This document shows positions 1-5,844 of a stretch of 6,246 nucleotides of DNA, piece by piece (position 1 is the stretch's first letter; every line of letters starts with the position of its first letter). Below the pieces are notes generated by a model. The model saw only the letters and a program-made list of their open reading frames with translations. It ran no database searches and was not told where the DNA came from. The stretch is from contig DAICZI010000111.1 of assembly GCA_027311205.1 (NCBI GenBank), positions 1 to 6,246 on the forward strand, read 5' to 3'. A program made the position numbers and the translations under genes. This DNA is from Beijerinckiaceae bacterium (GTDB taxonomy: Bacteria > Pseudomonadota > Alphaproteobacteria > Rhizobiales > Beijerinckiaceae).

Positions 1-1
1 G

Positions 2-1201
2 GCGCGCGAGGTGGGCGTTGATCCGGCGAAGTTCCGCCAGTTGAATTTTGTCACCCAATACCCGCACCAGACGCCGGTGATCTTCACTTATGATGGCGGC
101 GATTATAACGCCTCTATGATCAAGGCGCTGGAAATGGCCGATTACAAGGGTGTTGGCGCGCGCAAGGCAGCGTCTGCTGCCAAGGGCAAGCTGCGCGGCA
201 TCGGCTTTTCTTCCTATATCGAGGCTTGCGGCATTGCGCCGTCGGCGGCGGTGGGCTCGCTGGGTGCTGGCGTTGGCCTGTGGGAATCAGCCGAAGTGCG
301 CGTCAATCCAGTGGGCACGGTAGAAGTGCTCACCGGCTCGCACAGCCACGGCCAGGGCCACGAAACCACCTTCGCCCAGCTCGTGTCGGAGCGCCTTGGC
401 ATTCCGATCGACAATGTCTCGATCGTCCATGGCGATACCGACAAGGTGCAGATGGGCATGGGCACCTATGGCTCGCGCTCCGGGGCGGTCGGCATGTCGG
501 CGATTTCGCGGGCGCTCGACAAGATCGAGGCCAAGGCCAAGAAGGTTGCGGGCCATGTGCTTGAAGCTGCCGAAGGCGACATCGAGTTCAAGGACGGCAA
601 GTTCACGGTGAAGGGCACCGACAAATCGATTGATTTTGGCTCGGTTGCCCTGCAGGCCTATGTTGCCCATAAATTCAACGGCCAGGAACTGGAGCCGGGC
701 TTGAAAGAGGGGGCGTTTTATGACCCCACCAACTTCACCTTCCCGGCGGGCGTGCACATCTGCGAAGTCGAGATCGATCCCGATACAGGCATCACCAGGA
801 TTGAGCGCTGGACGGCGGTGGATGATTTCGGAGTGATCATCAACCCGATGATCGTCGAGGGCCAGGTGCATGGCGGCATTGCCCAGGGTATTGGCCAGGC
901 GCTGCTTGAAGGGGCGATCTATGACAAGGACGGGCAGTTGCTGACTGCGAGCTACATGGATTACACCATGCCGCGCGCTGATGATCTGCCGAGCTACAAC
1001 CTCGGCTTTACCGAGACCCGTTGCCCTTCGAATCCGCTCGGCATCAAGGGTTGCGGCGAAGCGGGCTGCATTGCAGCACCCCCCGCCGTCATCAACGCCA
1101 TCACCGATGCGCTCGGGCACGAGAATATCGCCATGCCCGCCACCCCGCAGGCCGTGTGGCGCGCTGCCCAGAAAGCCGTGATGAAAAAGGCTGCCGAGTG
1201 A
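2..1201 (+). CDS. coxL: CO dehydrogenase-type molybdenum hydroxylase, large (molybdopterin) subunit, C-terminal part
   Basis: The frame is open to the left edge, so about the first half of a roughly 780-residue protein is missing; the GTG at 11 is only an internal Val. The visible 399 residues match the C-terminal Mo-binding half of the xanthine dehydrogenase/CO dehydrogenase large subunit. A GQGHE motif (350-364) and the following GMGTYGSRS stretch are typical of the dinucleotide cofactor pocket. The KGCGEAG motif carries the expected catalytic Glu (codon 1058-1060). Family members hydroxylate or oxidise a small substrate at Mo, passing electrons to Fe-S and FAD subunits. The motif separating form I (AYxCSFR) from form II (AYRGAGR) CoxL lies upstream and cannot be read. 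The L-then-M order resembles the S-L-M layout of form II clusters, whose true substrate is often not CO. Family assignment is firm; CO as substrate is an inference. Confidence 0.88.
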   Translation, partial: AREVGVDPAKFRQLNFVTQYPHQTPVIFTYDGGDYNASMIKALEMADYKGVGARKAASAAKGKLRGIGFSSYIEACGIAPSAAVGSLGAGVGLWESAEVRVNPVGTVEVLTGSHSHGQGHETTFAQLVSERLGIPIDNVSIVHGDTDKVQMGMGTYGSRSGAVGMSAISRALDKIEAKAKKVAGHVLEAAEGDIEFKDGKFTVKGTDKSIDFGSVALQAYVAHKFNGQELEPGLKEGAFYDPTNFTFPAGVHICEVEIDPDTGITRIERWTAVDDFGVIINPMIVEGQVHGGIAQGIGQALLEGAIYDKDGQLLTASYMDYTMPRADDLPSYNLGFTETRCPSNPLGIKGCGEAGCIAAPPAVINAITDALGHENIAMPATPQAVWRAAQKAVMKKAAE

Positions 1202-1213
1202 GCATGATTTTGC

Positions 1214-1240
1214 CGCCCCGCGCGCCGGTTGCGCGGGGCG
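1214..1240 (+). terminator. GC-rich hairpin between large- and medium-subunit genes
   Basis: A perfect 10-bp stem, CGCCCCGCGC (1214-1223) with GCGCGGGGCG (1231-1240), encloses a 7-nt loop. It begins 13 nt after the coxL stop and is followed only by TTTC. The T tract is too short for a strong intrinsic terminator. Because the enzyme subunits must be co-expressed, this is more likely a partial terminator or an mRNA-stabilising element that tunes L versus M expression. Confidence 0.55.
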
Positions 1241-1256
1241 TTTCAAGTCCCTTTAT

Positions 1257-1260
1257 GGAG
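1257..1260 (+). promoter_or_regulatory. Ribosome binding site of coxM
   Basis: GGAG lies 9 nt upstream of the ATG at 1270. It supports this start and indicates that coxM is translated independently of coxL across the 68-nt gap. Confidence 0.7.
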
Positions 1261-1269
1261 TGACACACC

Positions 1270-2064
1270 ATGTATGAATTCGACTATCACCGTCCCGGCA
1301 GCGTCGATGCCGCCGCCAAGCTCGTCGGCCAGGCCGATGCCAAGATCCTCGCGGGTGGCCATACGCTGATCCCGACCATGAAGCAGCGCCTTGCCGCGCC
1401 CAAGCACCTGGTTGATCTGCATGGCGTGCGCGAGCTGCAAGGCATCCATCTCAAGGATGGCAACCTCGTCATCGGCGCGATGACCACCCATGCTCATGTC
1501 GCCGATTCGGCGCTGGTGAAGGCGCATTTGCCGGGCCTGGCAGCGCTGGCGGGCGGCATTGGCGATCCGCATGTGCGCCATCTCGGCACCATTGGCGGCT
1601 CGATCGCCAATAATGACCCGGCGGCAGATTACCCCTCGGCGGTGCTGGCGCTGAATGCCACCATCACCACCAACAAGCGCGCGATCAAGGCGGATGATTT
1701 CTTCAAGGGCATGTTCGAGACGGCGCTGACGGAAGGTGAAATCATCACCCACATCAGCTTCCCGACCGGGGTAAAAAGCGGCTATGCAAAATTCCCCAAT
1801 CCGGCCTCGCGCTATGCGCTGGTCGGGGTGTTCGTCGCCCAGCATGGCGCCGATGCACGGGTTGCCGTGACCGGGGCAGGGGAAAATGGCGTGTTCCGCG
1901 CCACTGCGCTGGAAGCTGCCCTGAAGGGCAATTTCACGGCTGCCGCGCTGGCTGGCAAAACCGTGTCAGCCGATGGCCTCAACAGCGACATTCATGCCGA
2001 TGCCGACTATCGCGCCCATCTGATTGGCGTCATGGCCAAACGCGCGGTCGCCGCCGCGCATTGA
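1270..2064 (+). CDS. coxM: CO dehydrogenase-type molybdenum hydroxylase, FAD-binding medium subunit
   Basis: This 264-residue protein carries the two FAD-binding signatures of the CoxM/XdhB family: AGGHTL (residues 28-33, the AGGHS-type loop) and TIGGSIANNDPAADYP (107-122). Family members carry one FAD and pass electrons from the small Fe-S subunit to quinone or another acceptor in the cytoplasm or at the inner membrane. The length is a little below the usual 270-290 residues, but the C-terminal region ends normally, so it looks intact. The start is fixed by GGAG (1257-1260), 9 nt before the ATG, and by the typical MYEFDYHRP opening. It lies 68 nt after coxL on the same strand, so the two are probably one operon; a CoxS-type Fe-S subunit gene is expected upstream of the window. 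CoxM-family membership is secure. A different Mo-hydroxylase substrate is possible. Confidence 0.93.
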   Translation: MYEFDYHRPGSVDAAAKLVGQADAKILAGGHTLIPTMKQRLAAPKHLVDLHGVRELQGIHLKDGNLVIGAMTTHAHVADSALVKAHLPGLAALAGGIGDPHVRHLGTIGGSIANNDPAADYPSAVLALNATITTNKRAIKADDFFKGMFETALTEGEIITHISFPTGVKSGYAKFPNPASRYALVGVFVAQHGADARVAVTGAGENGVFRATALEAALKGNFTAAALAGKTVSADGLNSDIHADADYRAHLIGVMAKRAVAAAH

Positions 2065-2086
2065 GCCTTTCAGGCGAAAGACAATG

Positions 2087-2117
2087 CCCCTCCCGCGCTG
2101 CGGGAGGGGTTTGTGTT
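2087..2117 (+). terminator. Rho-independent terminator after coxM
   Basis: A perfect 10-bp stem, CCCCTCCCGC (2087-2096) with GCGGGAGGGG (2100-2109), has a 3-nt loop and is followed by the T-rich TTTGTGTT (2110-2117). It starts 23 nt after the coxM stop and is the best intrinsic terminator in the window. It should end most transcription of the L-M unit before coxD. Confidence 0.85.
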
Positions 2118-2166
2118 GGGGGGCTTGTGGTTCTGTGCGACGCCCTGGCTGCGCAGGGCCCCCCAA
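2116..2166 (+). other. Second, long-loop hairpin between coxM and coxD
   Basis: TTGGGGGGC (2116-2124) and GCCCCCCAA (2158-2166) form a perfect 9-bp inverted repeat. The loop can form its own GCCCTG/CAGGGC hairpin (2142-2147 with 2154-2159), which competes with the outer stem at 2158-2159. No T tract follows on the + strand. It may back up the terminator just before it or act as an alternative fold in read-through RNA. That function is inferred. Confidence 0.4.
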
Positions 2167-2221
2167 TGATGCCGCGCAGCGCCATGACGATGCGGGGATG
2201 GTTTCAAAATCAGTTGCCCTA

Positions 2222-2227
2222 TATAGA
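2222..2227 (+). promoter_or_regulatory. Possible -10 element upstream of coxD
   Basis: TATAGA sits in a short AT-richer patch about 42 nt before the coxD ATG, downstream of two hairpins, where a promoter for coxD would be needed. The same TATAGACA string occurs upstream of the DAHP synthase gene at 3274. No convincing -35 box lies at the right distance here, so this is weak. Confidence 0.25.
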
Positions 2228-2268
2228 CAGCGAACACCGCCTCAATTTAACTCACGCCCTGGCCCCTC

Positions 2269-3198
2269 ATGACCCTTCCCGTGCAATTGCCCAGTTCGAT
2301 TGATGCGACACTCGCCATGCTGGAGGGCGCTGGCTATATCGGCGAGCGGACGCTGGCGACGGTGCTGTTTCTGGCACTGAAAATGGGTCGTCCGCTGTTT
2401 CTTGAAGGCGAGGCGGGCGTCGGCAAGACCGAGATTGCCAAGGTTTTGGCCAGCAGCCTTGGGCGCAAGCTCATTCGCCTGCAATGCTATGAGGGGCTTG
2501 ATGTCGCCGCTGCCGTCTATGAGTGGAATTATGCCCGGCAGATGATGGCCATCCGGCTTGCTGAAGCGGGCGGCGACGTCAGCAGCGACAGCCTGAAAAG
2601 CGACATTTTTTCCGATGAATATCTCATCCGCCGCCCGTTGCTGCAAGCGCTTGAACCCGACGTCAACGGGCCGCCGGTGCTGCTGATCGACGAGCTTGAC
2701 CGCACGGATGAGGCCTTTGAGGCCTATCTTCTGGAGGTCCTGTCGGATTTTCAGATTACAATTCCCGAAATCGGCGTCATCAAAGCCGCCGCGCCGCCGA
2801 TCGTGATTCTGACATCGAACCGCACACGGGAAATTCATGATGCGCTGAAGCGCCGCTGCCTGTATCATTGGGTGGATTACCCCGATGCTGTCCGCGAGCG
2901 CCGCATCCTTGCGGTGCGTGCGCCGCACGCGCCTGAGCAGCTCTCCGCCGAGCTCATCGCCTTCGTGCAGCGCTTGCGCAAGGAAGACCTGTTCAAAGTG
3001 CCCGGCGTCGCCGAAATGCTCGATTGGGCCAGCGCCTTGACCGAACTTGATGCTGTGGCGCTCAACCCCGCAGAGGTCAATGACACGCTCGGCGTGCTCC
3101 TGAAATATCAGGATGATATTTCCAAAATGCAAAGCGGCAAGGCCTTTGAAATCCTCGAAGCCGCCAAGGCTGACGCCAAAATGGCGAGCTTTGGCTGA
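2269..3198 (+). CDS. coxD: MoxR-family AAA+ ATPase, CoxD-like molybdenum hydroxylase maturation factor
   Basis: This 309-residue protein of the MoxR/CoxD AAA+ class has Walker A GEAGVGKT (residues 47-54) and Walker B VLLIDELD (137-144). A sensor-1-type LTSN (181-184) and an arginine-finger-like LKRRC (193-197) follow. The C-terminal lid helices run to the end without truncation. CoxD proteins are thought to act as ATP-driven chaperones for sulfur (and in form I also copper) insertion at the Mo site, which fits the coxL-coxM genes just upstream. They normally work with a von Willebrand protein (CoxE), whose gene is usually next but is absent here. The start at 2269 gives the usual MoxR N-terminus, but no clear Shine-Dalgarno precedes it (only GGCCCCTC). 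A 204-nt gap with a terminator separates it from coxM, so it may have its own promoter. AAA+/MoxR is certain; the CoxD role rests on context. Confidence 0.9.
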   Translation: MTLPVQLPSSIDATLAMLEGAGYIGERTLATVLFLALKMGRPLFLEGEAGVGKTEIAKVLASSLGRKLIRLQCYEGLDVAAAVYEWNYARQMMAIRLAEAGGDVSSDSLKSDIFSDEYLIRRPLLQALEPDVNGPPVLLIDELDRTDEAFEAYLLEVLSDFQITIPEIGVIKAAAPPIVILTSNRTREIHDALKRRCLYHWVDYPDAVRERRILAVRAPHAPEQLSAELIAFVQRLRKEDLFKVPGVAEMLDWASALTELDAVALNPAEVNDTLGVLLKYQDDISKMQSGKAFEILEAAKADAKMASFG

Positions 3199-3250
3199 GG
3201 GACGGCCCGGCCTTCAAGGCGTGCTCGTGGGGCCAGCGCGCTGAAACGGG

Positions 3251-3279
3251 TTGGAAAACACGCGCCCAGCGCCTATAGA
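3251..3279 (+). promoter_or_regulatory. Candidate sigma70-type promoter for the DAHP synthase gene
   Basis: TTGGAA (3251-3256) and TATAGA (3274-3279) are separated by exactly 17 nt, and each matches the -35/-10 consensus at four of six positions. It lies about 115 nt before the ATG at 3394, so the transcript would carry the tandem repeats in its leader. Prediction by eye only. Confidence 0.4.
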
Positions 3280-3332
3280 CACCCCAGGAAGCGTGGTTTC
3301 TGGCGCATGGAGTGGCCAGCCCGACCCTAAGG

Positions 3333-3380
3333 TCAAATTCAAAAGTACTCAAATTCAAAAGTACTCAAATTCAAAAGTAC
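3333..3380 (+). repeat. Three perfect 16-bp tandem repeats in the DAHP synthase leader
   Basis: The unit TCAAATTCAAAAGTAC occurs three times head to tail without a mismatch (3333-3348, 3349-3364, 3365-3380). It is AT-rich inside GC-rich DNA and ends directly against the Shine-Dalgarno AAGGAG. Each unit junction makes an AGTACT palindrome. Possible roles are an AT-rich enhancer of ribosome binding, a repeated protein-binding site, or a slippage-prone tract. The sequence alone does not choose among them. Confidence 0.95.
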
Positions 3381-3386
3381 AAGGAG
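3381..3386 (+). promoter_or_regulatory. Strong ribosome binding site of the DAHP synthase gene
   Basis: AAGGAG lies 7 nt before the ATG at 3394 and directly follows the last tandem repeat. It is the best Shine-Dalgarno in the window and fixes the start codon. Confidence 0.85.
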
Positions 3387-3393
3387 CAATCGG

Positions 3394-4167
3394 ATGAAAA
3401 GCGCGCCGTGGTCGTCGAGTTCGTGGCGCACCAAGCCAGTGGCCCAGATGCCGGATTATGCGGATAGTGCAGGGCTCGAGGCGGTTGAGGCGCAGCTTGC
3501 TGGATTCCCGCCGCTGGTTTTTGCCGGCGAGGCGCGCAAACTCAAGCGGGCTTTGGCCAAAGTGGCGGCGGGCCAGGCGTTTTTGCTGCAGGGCGGCGAT
3601 TGCGCCGAGAGCTTTGCCGAACATTCTGCCGATAACATCCGCGATTTTTTCCGCGTGTTTTTGCAAATGTCGGTGGTGCTGACTTTCGCGGCAGCCTTGC
3701 CTGTGGTGAAAGTCGGCCGAATCGCCGGGCAATTTGCCAAGCCGCGCTCCTCCGACCATGAAACCCTTGATGGCGTGACCTTGCCCGCCTATCGCGGCGA
3801 TATTGTCAATGACATTGCCTTCACCAGCGAGGGCCGCCAGCCCGATCCGCGCCGCCAGATTGATGCCTATCGGCAGTCGGCCGCCACCCTCAATCTGCTG
3901 CGCGCCTTTGCCACCGGCGGTTATGCCAATCTCGAAAATGCCCATCGCTGGATGCTCGGATTCGTCAAGGACAGCCCGCAGTCCGGGCGCTATCAGGAAG
4001 TGGCCGACCGCATCACCGAGACGCTGGGCTTCATGCGGGCCATCGGCCTTGATCCTGAGACGCATCAGGAAATGCGCGGCACGGATTTCTACACCTCCCA
4101 CGAGGCGCTGCTGCTCGGGTTCGAGCAGGCGATGACCCGGACCGATTCAACCTCGGGCGATCCCTAA
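3394..4167 (+). CDS. DAHP synthase class II, N-terminal half ending at the premature stop
   Basis: If translated as it stands, this gives 257 residues. It includes the family's N-terminal [12 protein letters not shown] region and the metal-binding Cys of QGGDCAES (Cys70). The phosphate-binding Arg of [12 protein letters not shown] follows (Arg109, matching Arg126 of the Mycobacterium tuberculosis enzyme when aligned on the metal Cys). The segment [24 protein letters not shown] marks the central barrel region. The product stops after DSTSGDP, before the remaining three metal ligands, so it cannot be an active enzyme by itself. The start is well supported by AAGGAG and by the typical N-terminus. 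This entry is the upstream half of the interrupted gene above, given separately because it may be annotated that way. Confidence 0.5.
   Translation: MKSAPWSSSSWRTKPVAQMPDYADSAGLEAVEAQLAGFPPLVFAGEARKLKRALAKVAAGQAFLLQGGDCAESFAEHSADNIRDFFRVFLQMSVVLTFAAALPVVKVGRIAGQFAKPRSSDHETLDGVTLPAYRGDIVNDIAFTSEGRQPDPRRQIDAYRQSAATLNLLRAFATGGYANLENAHRWMLGFVKDSPQSGRYQEVADRITETLGFMRAIGLDPETHQEMRGTDFYTSHEALLLGFEQAMTRTDSTSGDP
4165..4167 (+). other. In-frame TAA interrupting the DAHP synthase reading frame
   Basis: The local codons are GGC GAT CCC TAA GCA ACA TCG. The frame before and after the TAA is the same, so no indel is needed to explain it. A single base change would turn TAA into a Tyr codon (TAT or TAC), which is what relatives usually have. 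The preceding CCC (Pro) replaces a commonly found Trp and would need several changes, which is odd for a simple sequencing error. Confidence 0.9.
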
Positions 4168-4182
4168 GCAACATCGGGGCAC

Positions 4183-4785
4183 ATGCTCTGGGTGGGGGAT
4201 CGCACGCGCCAGCCTGACCATGCCCATGTGGAATACATGCGCGGCATCAAGAACCCGATTGGCCTGAAATGCGGCCCCACGGTGACGCCCGATGGTTTGC
4301 TCAGGCTTACCGACATGCTCAACCCGGAAAATGAGCCGGGGCGGCTGACGCTGATCTGCCGCTTTGGGGCAGGCAAGGTCGAGGCGCACCTGCCGGGGCT
4401 GGTGCGCGCTATCGAGCGTGAAGGCAAGGTGGTGGTGTGGTCATGCGATCCGATGCACGGCAACACCGTCAAGGCGATGTCCGGCTACAAGACCCGGCCC
4501 TTCGAAATGATCACCGCCGAACTCAGCCAGTTTTTCGACGTGCATCAGGCCGAAGGCACCTATGCCGGCGGCGTCCACCTAGAAATGACCGGTAAAAACG
4601 TCACCGAGTGTACAGGTGGCGCGCGCTCGATTTCCGATACCGAACTGCATGACCGTTACCACAGCCATTGCGATCCGCGCCTTAATGCCGAACAGGCGAT
4701 CGAGGTGGCGTTTCTGGTGGCTGAGCGGCTGAAGGCCGAGCGCGCCAGCCGCGCACCCGCCGCCATTGTTGCAGCAGCAGAATGA
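4183..4785 (+). CDS. DAHP synthase class II, C-terminal half downstream of the stop
   Basis: From the first ATG after the stop, this gives 200 residues holding most of the active site. Numbered from this Met, and matching the M. tuberculosis enzyme by spacing, it has Arg7 (GDRTRQ; Arg284), Lys29 (GLKCGP; Lys306), Arg60 (Arg337), metal His92 (DPMHGNT; His369), metal Glu134 (VHLEMTG; Glu411) and metal Asp164 (HCDPRLN; Asp441). All are conserved, so this half shows no sign of decay. The ATG is probably an internal Met: only a GGGG lies before it, 3 nt away, a poor ribosome site. Independent translation is therefore doubtful, although coupling to termination at 4167, 15 nt upstream, is conceivable. 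The tail after [18 protein letters not shown] is Ala-rich and not conserved. It is listed separately because automated annotation may split the gene. Confidence 0.45.
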   Translation: MLWVGDRTRQPDHAHVEYMRGIKNPIGLKCGPTVTPDGLLRLTDMLNPENEPGRLTLICRFGAGKVEAHLPGLVRAIEREGKVVVWSCDPMHGNTVKAMSGYKTRPFEMITAELSQFFDVHQAEGTYAGGVHLEMTGKNVTECTGGARSISDTELHDRYHSHCDPRLNAEQAIEVAFLVAERLKAERASRAPAAIVAAAE

Positions 4786-4831
4786 AGCAATAGCTTGCTT
4801 GCGTTTCTGCAACGACAACGGCGCCATGAAT

Positions 4832-4837
4832 TATTAT
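4832..4837 (+). promoter_or_regulatory. Possible -10 element of the dioxygenase gene
   Basis: TATTAT, one mismatch from TATAAT, lies in a short AT-rich patch about 60 nt before the ATG at 4894. No good -35 sequence is seen 16-18 nt upstream, so an activator-dependent or false site is equally possible. Confidence 0.3.
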
Positions 4838-4857
4838 ATGAGACCCAACACGGCACA

Positions 4858-4886
4858 TGCCAACAAGGGTACTTGCCAACGAGGGT
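4858..4886 (+). repeat. Near-perfect direct repeat before the dioxygenase gene
   Basis: TGCCAACAAGGGT (4858-4870) and TGCCAACGAGGGT (4874-4886) match at 12 of 13 positions with a 16-nt period. The second copy contains the GAGGG used as the ribosome binding site at 4881-4885, 8 nt before the ATG at 4894. It may be a duplicated ribosome site or a two-copy operator. Confidence 0.7.
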
Positions 4887-4893
4887 TTTTCCC

Positions 4894-5691
4894 ATGCCAC
4901 AGACTTCACGCTTTCCGACCCTGTTCATCTCGCATGGCGCACCTAATCTGGTGCTGCACAATACGCAGGCCAAGCTTTTCCTTGAAAGCTATGGCAAGAG
5001 CCTTGGGCGGCCCAAAGCCATTTTGATTGCCAGCGCGCATTTTGAAACGCGCGCGCCCGCCGTCAGCGCAGATGCCAAGCCGGAAATGATCTATGATTTC
5101 GGCGGGTTTGAGCCCGAACTCTATAAAATGGTCTATCCGGCACCAGGCTCGCCGGAGCTAGCGGAGCGGGCTGTGGAGCTTCTGGCGACGGCAGGGCTGA
5201 AAGCCCAGCCTGTTGCGCATCGCGGTTTCGATCACGGCACCTGGGTGCCCCTGAAATTGCTCTACCCTGATGCCGATATTCCAGTGGTGCAGGTCGCCAT
5301 CCAGACACAGGCCGGTGCCGCGCATCATGTGGACATGGGGCGGGCCCTGGCACCACTGCGCGATGAAGGTGTGCTGATCATCGGCTCGGGCAGTCTGACG
5401 CATAATCTCGGTGCCTTCTTCAAGGGCGGCTACAAGGCCGATGCCGCCGCGCCGGAATGGGTGAAGGATTTCGCCGTCTGGGTCGAGGATCGGGTCAGCC
5501 ATGGCGCGCTGGAGGACATCATCCATTACCGCGAGCGCGCGCCTTTTGCGCGTGAAAACCATCCCAGTGAAGATCACTTCCTGCCGCTACCCTTCGCCTT
5601 TGGTGCGGCGGGCGAGGGCGCGAAAGGCACGCGCGTGCACAGTTCGCACGAATTTGGCGTGCTGATGATGGACGCCTACGCATTTCAATAA
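4894..5691 (+). CDS. DODA/YgiD-type class III extradiol ring-cleavage dioxygenase
   Basis: This 265-residue protein belongs to the LigB superfamily, subgroup 4,5-DOPA dioxygenase/YgiD, and matches the usual length of about 260-270. Expected metal-binding His residues occur in FISHGAPNL (His14) and ASAHFET (His49). Further family-conserved His residues lie in FDHGTWVPL (His114), GSLTHNL (His170) and NHPSEDHFLPL (His223, His228), candidates for the remaining ligand and catalytic base. Such enzymes open catecholic rings between or next to the hydroxyls using a divalent metal and O2; bacterial substrates are often unknown. I chose ATG 4894 because GAGGG lies 8 nt upstream and the protein then opens with MPQTSRFPTLFISHG as relatives do. 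The ATG at 4795 would add 33 residues of low-complexity, unmatched sequence. It starts 108 nt after the DAHP synthase frame, with its own possible promoter, so it is probably a separate unit. Confidence 0.9.
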   Translation: MPQTSRFPTLFISHGAPNLVLHNTQAKLFLESYGKSLGRPKAILIASAHFETRAPAVSADAKPEMIYDFGGFEPELYKMVYPAPGSPELAERAVELLATAGLKAQPVAHRGFDHGTWVPLKLLYPDADIPVVQVAIQTQAGAAHHVDMGRALAPLRDEGVLIIGSGSLTHNLGAFFKGGYKADAAAPEWVKDFAVWVEDRVSHGALEDIIHYRERAPFARENHPSEDHFLPLPFAFGAAGEGAKGTRVHSSHEFGVLMMDAYAFQ

Positions 5692-5844
5692 TGTGGTGCC
5701 CGCCGGGCGAGAGAGGCTGGTGTCAGCGGCCTGCCGATTCGAACCAGAGATGGCCCAGGGCGCGGCGCGGGCCGCTTCGTGGTGTCGCAGTTGACTTTGG
5801 GGCAGCGGGCTGCCTGGTGCCGATTGCGCCGAAAAGATGAAATC

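Larger units (their letters stand above)
3394..4785 (+). pseudogene. Class II DAHP synthase interrupted by one in-frame stop codon
   Basis: Read as one frame this is a 463-codon class II 3-deoxy-D-arabino-heptulosonate-7-phosphate synthase. That enzyme condenses phosphoenolpyruvate and erythrose 4-phosphate as the first step of the shikimate pathway to aromatic amino acids. Length and motif order are normal for the family. The frame is broken only by TAA at 4165-4167 (codon 258); the segment after it continues in the same frame with full similarity. Relatives usually have an aromatic pair (Asp-Trp-Tyr-Ala-Thr-Ser) where this sequence reads Asp-Pro-stop-Ala-Thr-Ser. The metal and substrate residues are divided between the two sides, so neither half alone could be active. 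Possibilities are a recent nonsense mutation, a sequencing or assembly error, stop-codon read-through, or two separately translated halves that assemble. Good conservation on both sides argues against long decay. Family assignment is secure; functional status is open. Confidence 0.85.

Noticed and set aside
287..1246. 319-residue reverse-strand ORF opposite coxL
   Set aside because: It is the antisense shadow of a clearly conserved gene in GC-rich DNA. Its His/Arg/Gly-rich composition matches no family and it has no ribosome site.
2024..2303. Two overlapping plus-strand ORFs between coxM and coxD
   Set aside because: Both run through the terminator stems and into neighbouring genes in other frames. 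Their sequences look like translated hairpins rather than a protein.
2242..3132. 296-residue reverse-strand ORF opposite coxD
   Set aside because: It lies almost wholly inside a gene with intact AAA+ motifs. The translation is a low-complexity antisense shadow.
3355..4101. 248-residue reverse-strand ORF opposite the DAHP synthase gene
   Set aside because: The plus strand encodes recognisable DAHP synthase. The antisense product resembles no family and would terminate in the tandem-repeat leader.
4168..4182. Frameshift as the cause of the split DAHP synthase
   Set aside because: Positions 3394 and 4183 are in the same frame and similarity continues directly after the TAA, so the break is a nonsense codon, not an indel.
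4785..4800. AAGCAA-tagc-TTGCTT hairpin after the DAHP synthase frame as a terminator
   Set aside because: The stem is only 6 bp, AT-containing and has no T tract, so termination activity is not supported.
4795..4893. Upstream ATG start that would extend the dioxygenase by 33 residues
   Set aside because: The extension has no family similarity and covers the possible promoter and direct repeat. ATG 4894 has a good ribosome site and the typical family N-terminus.
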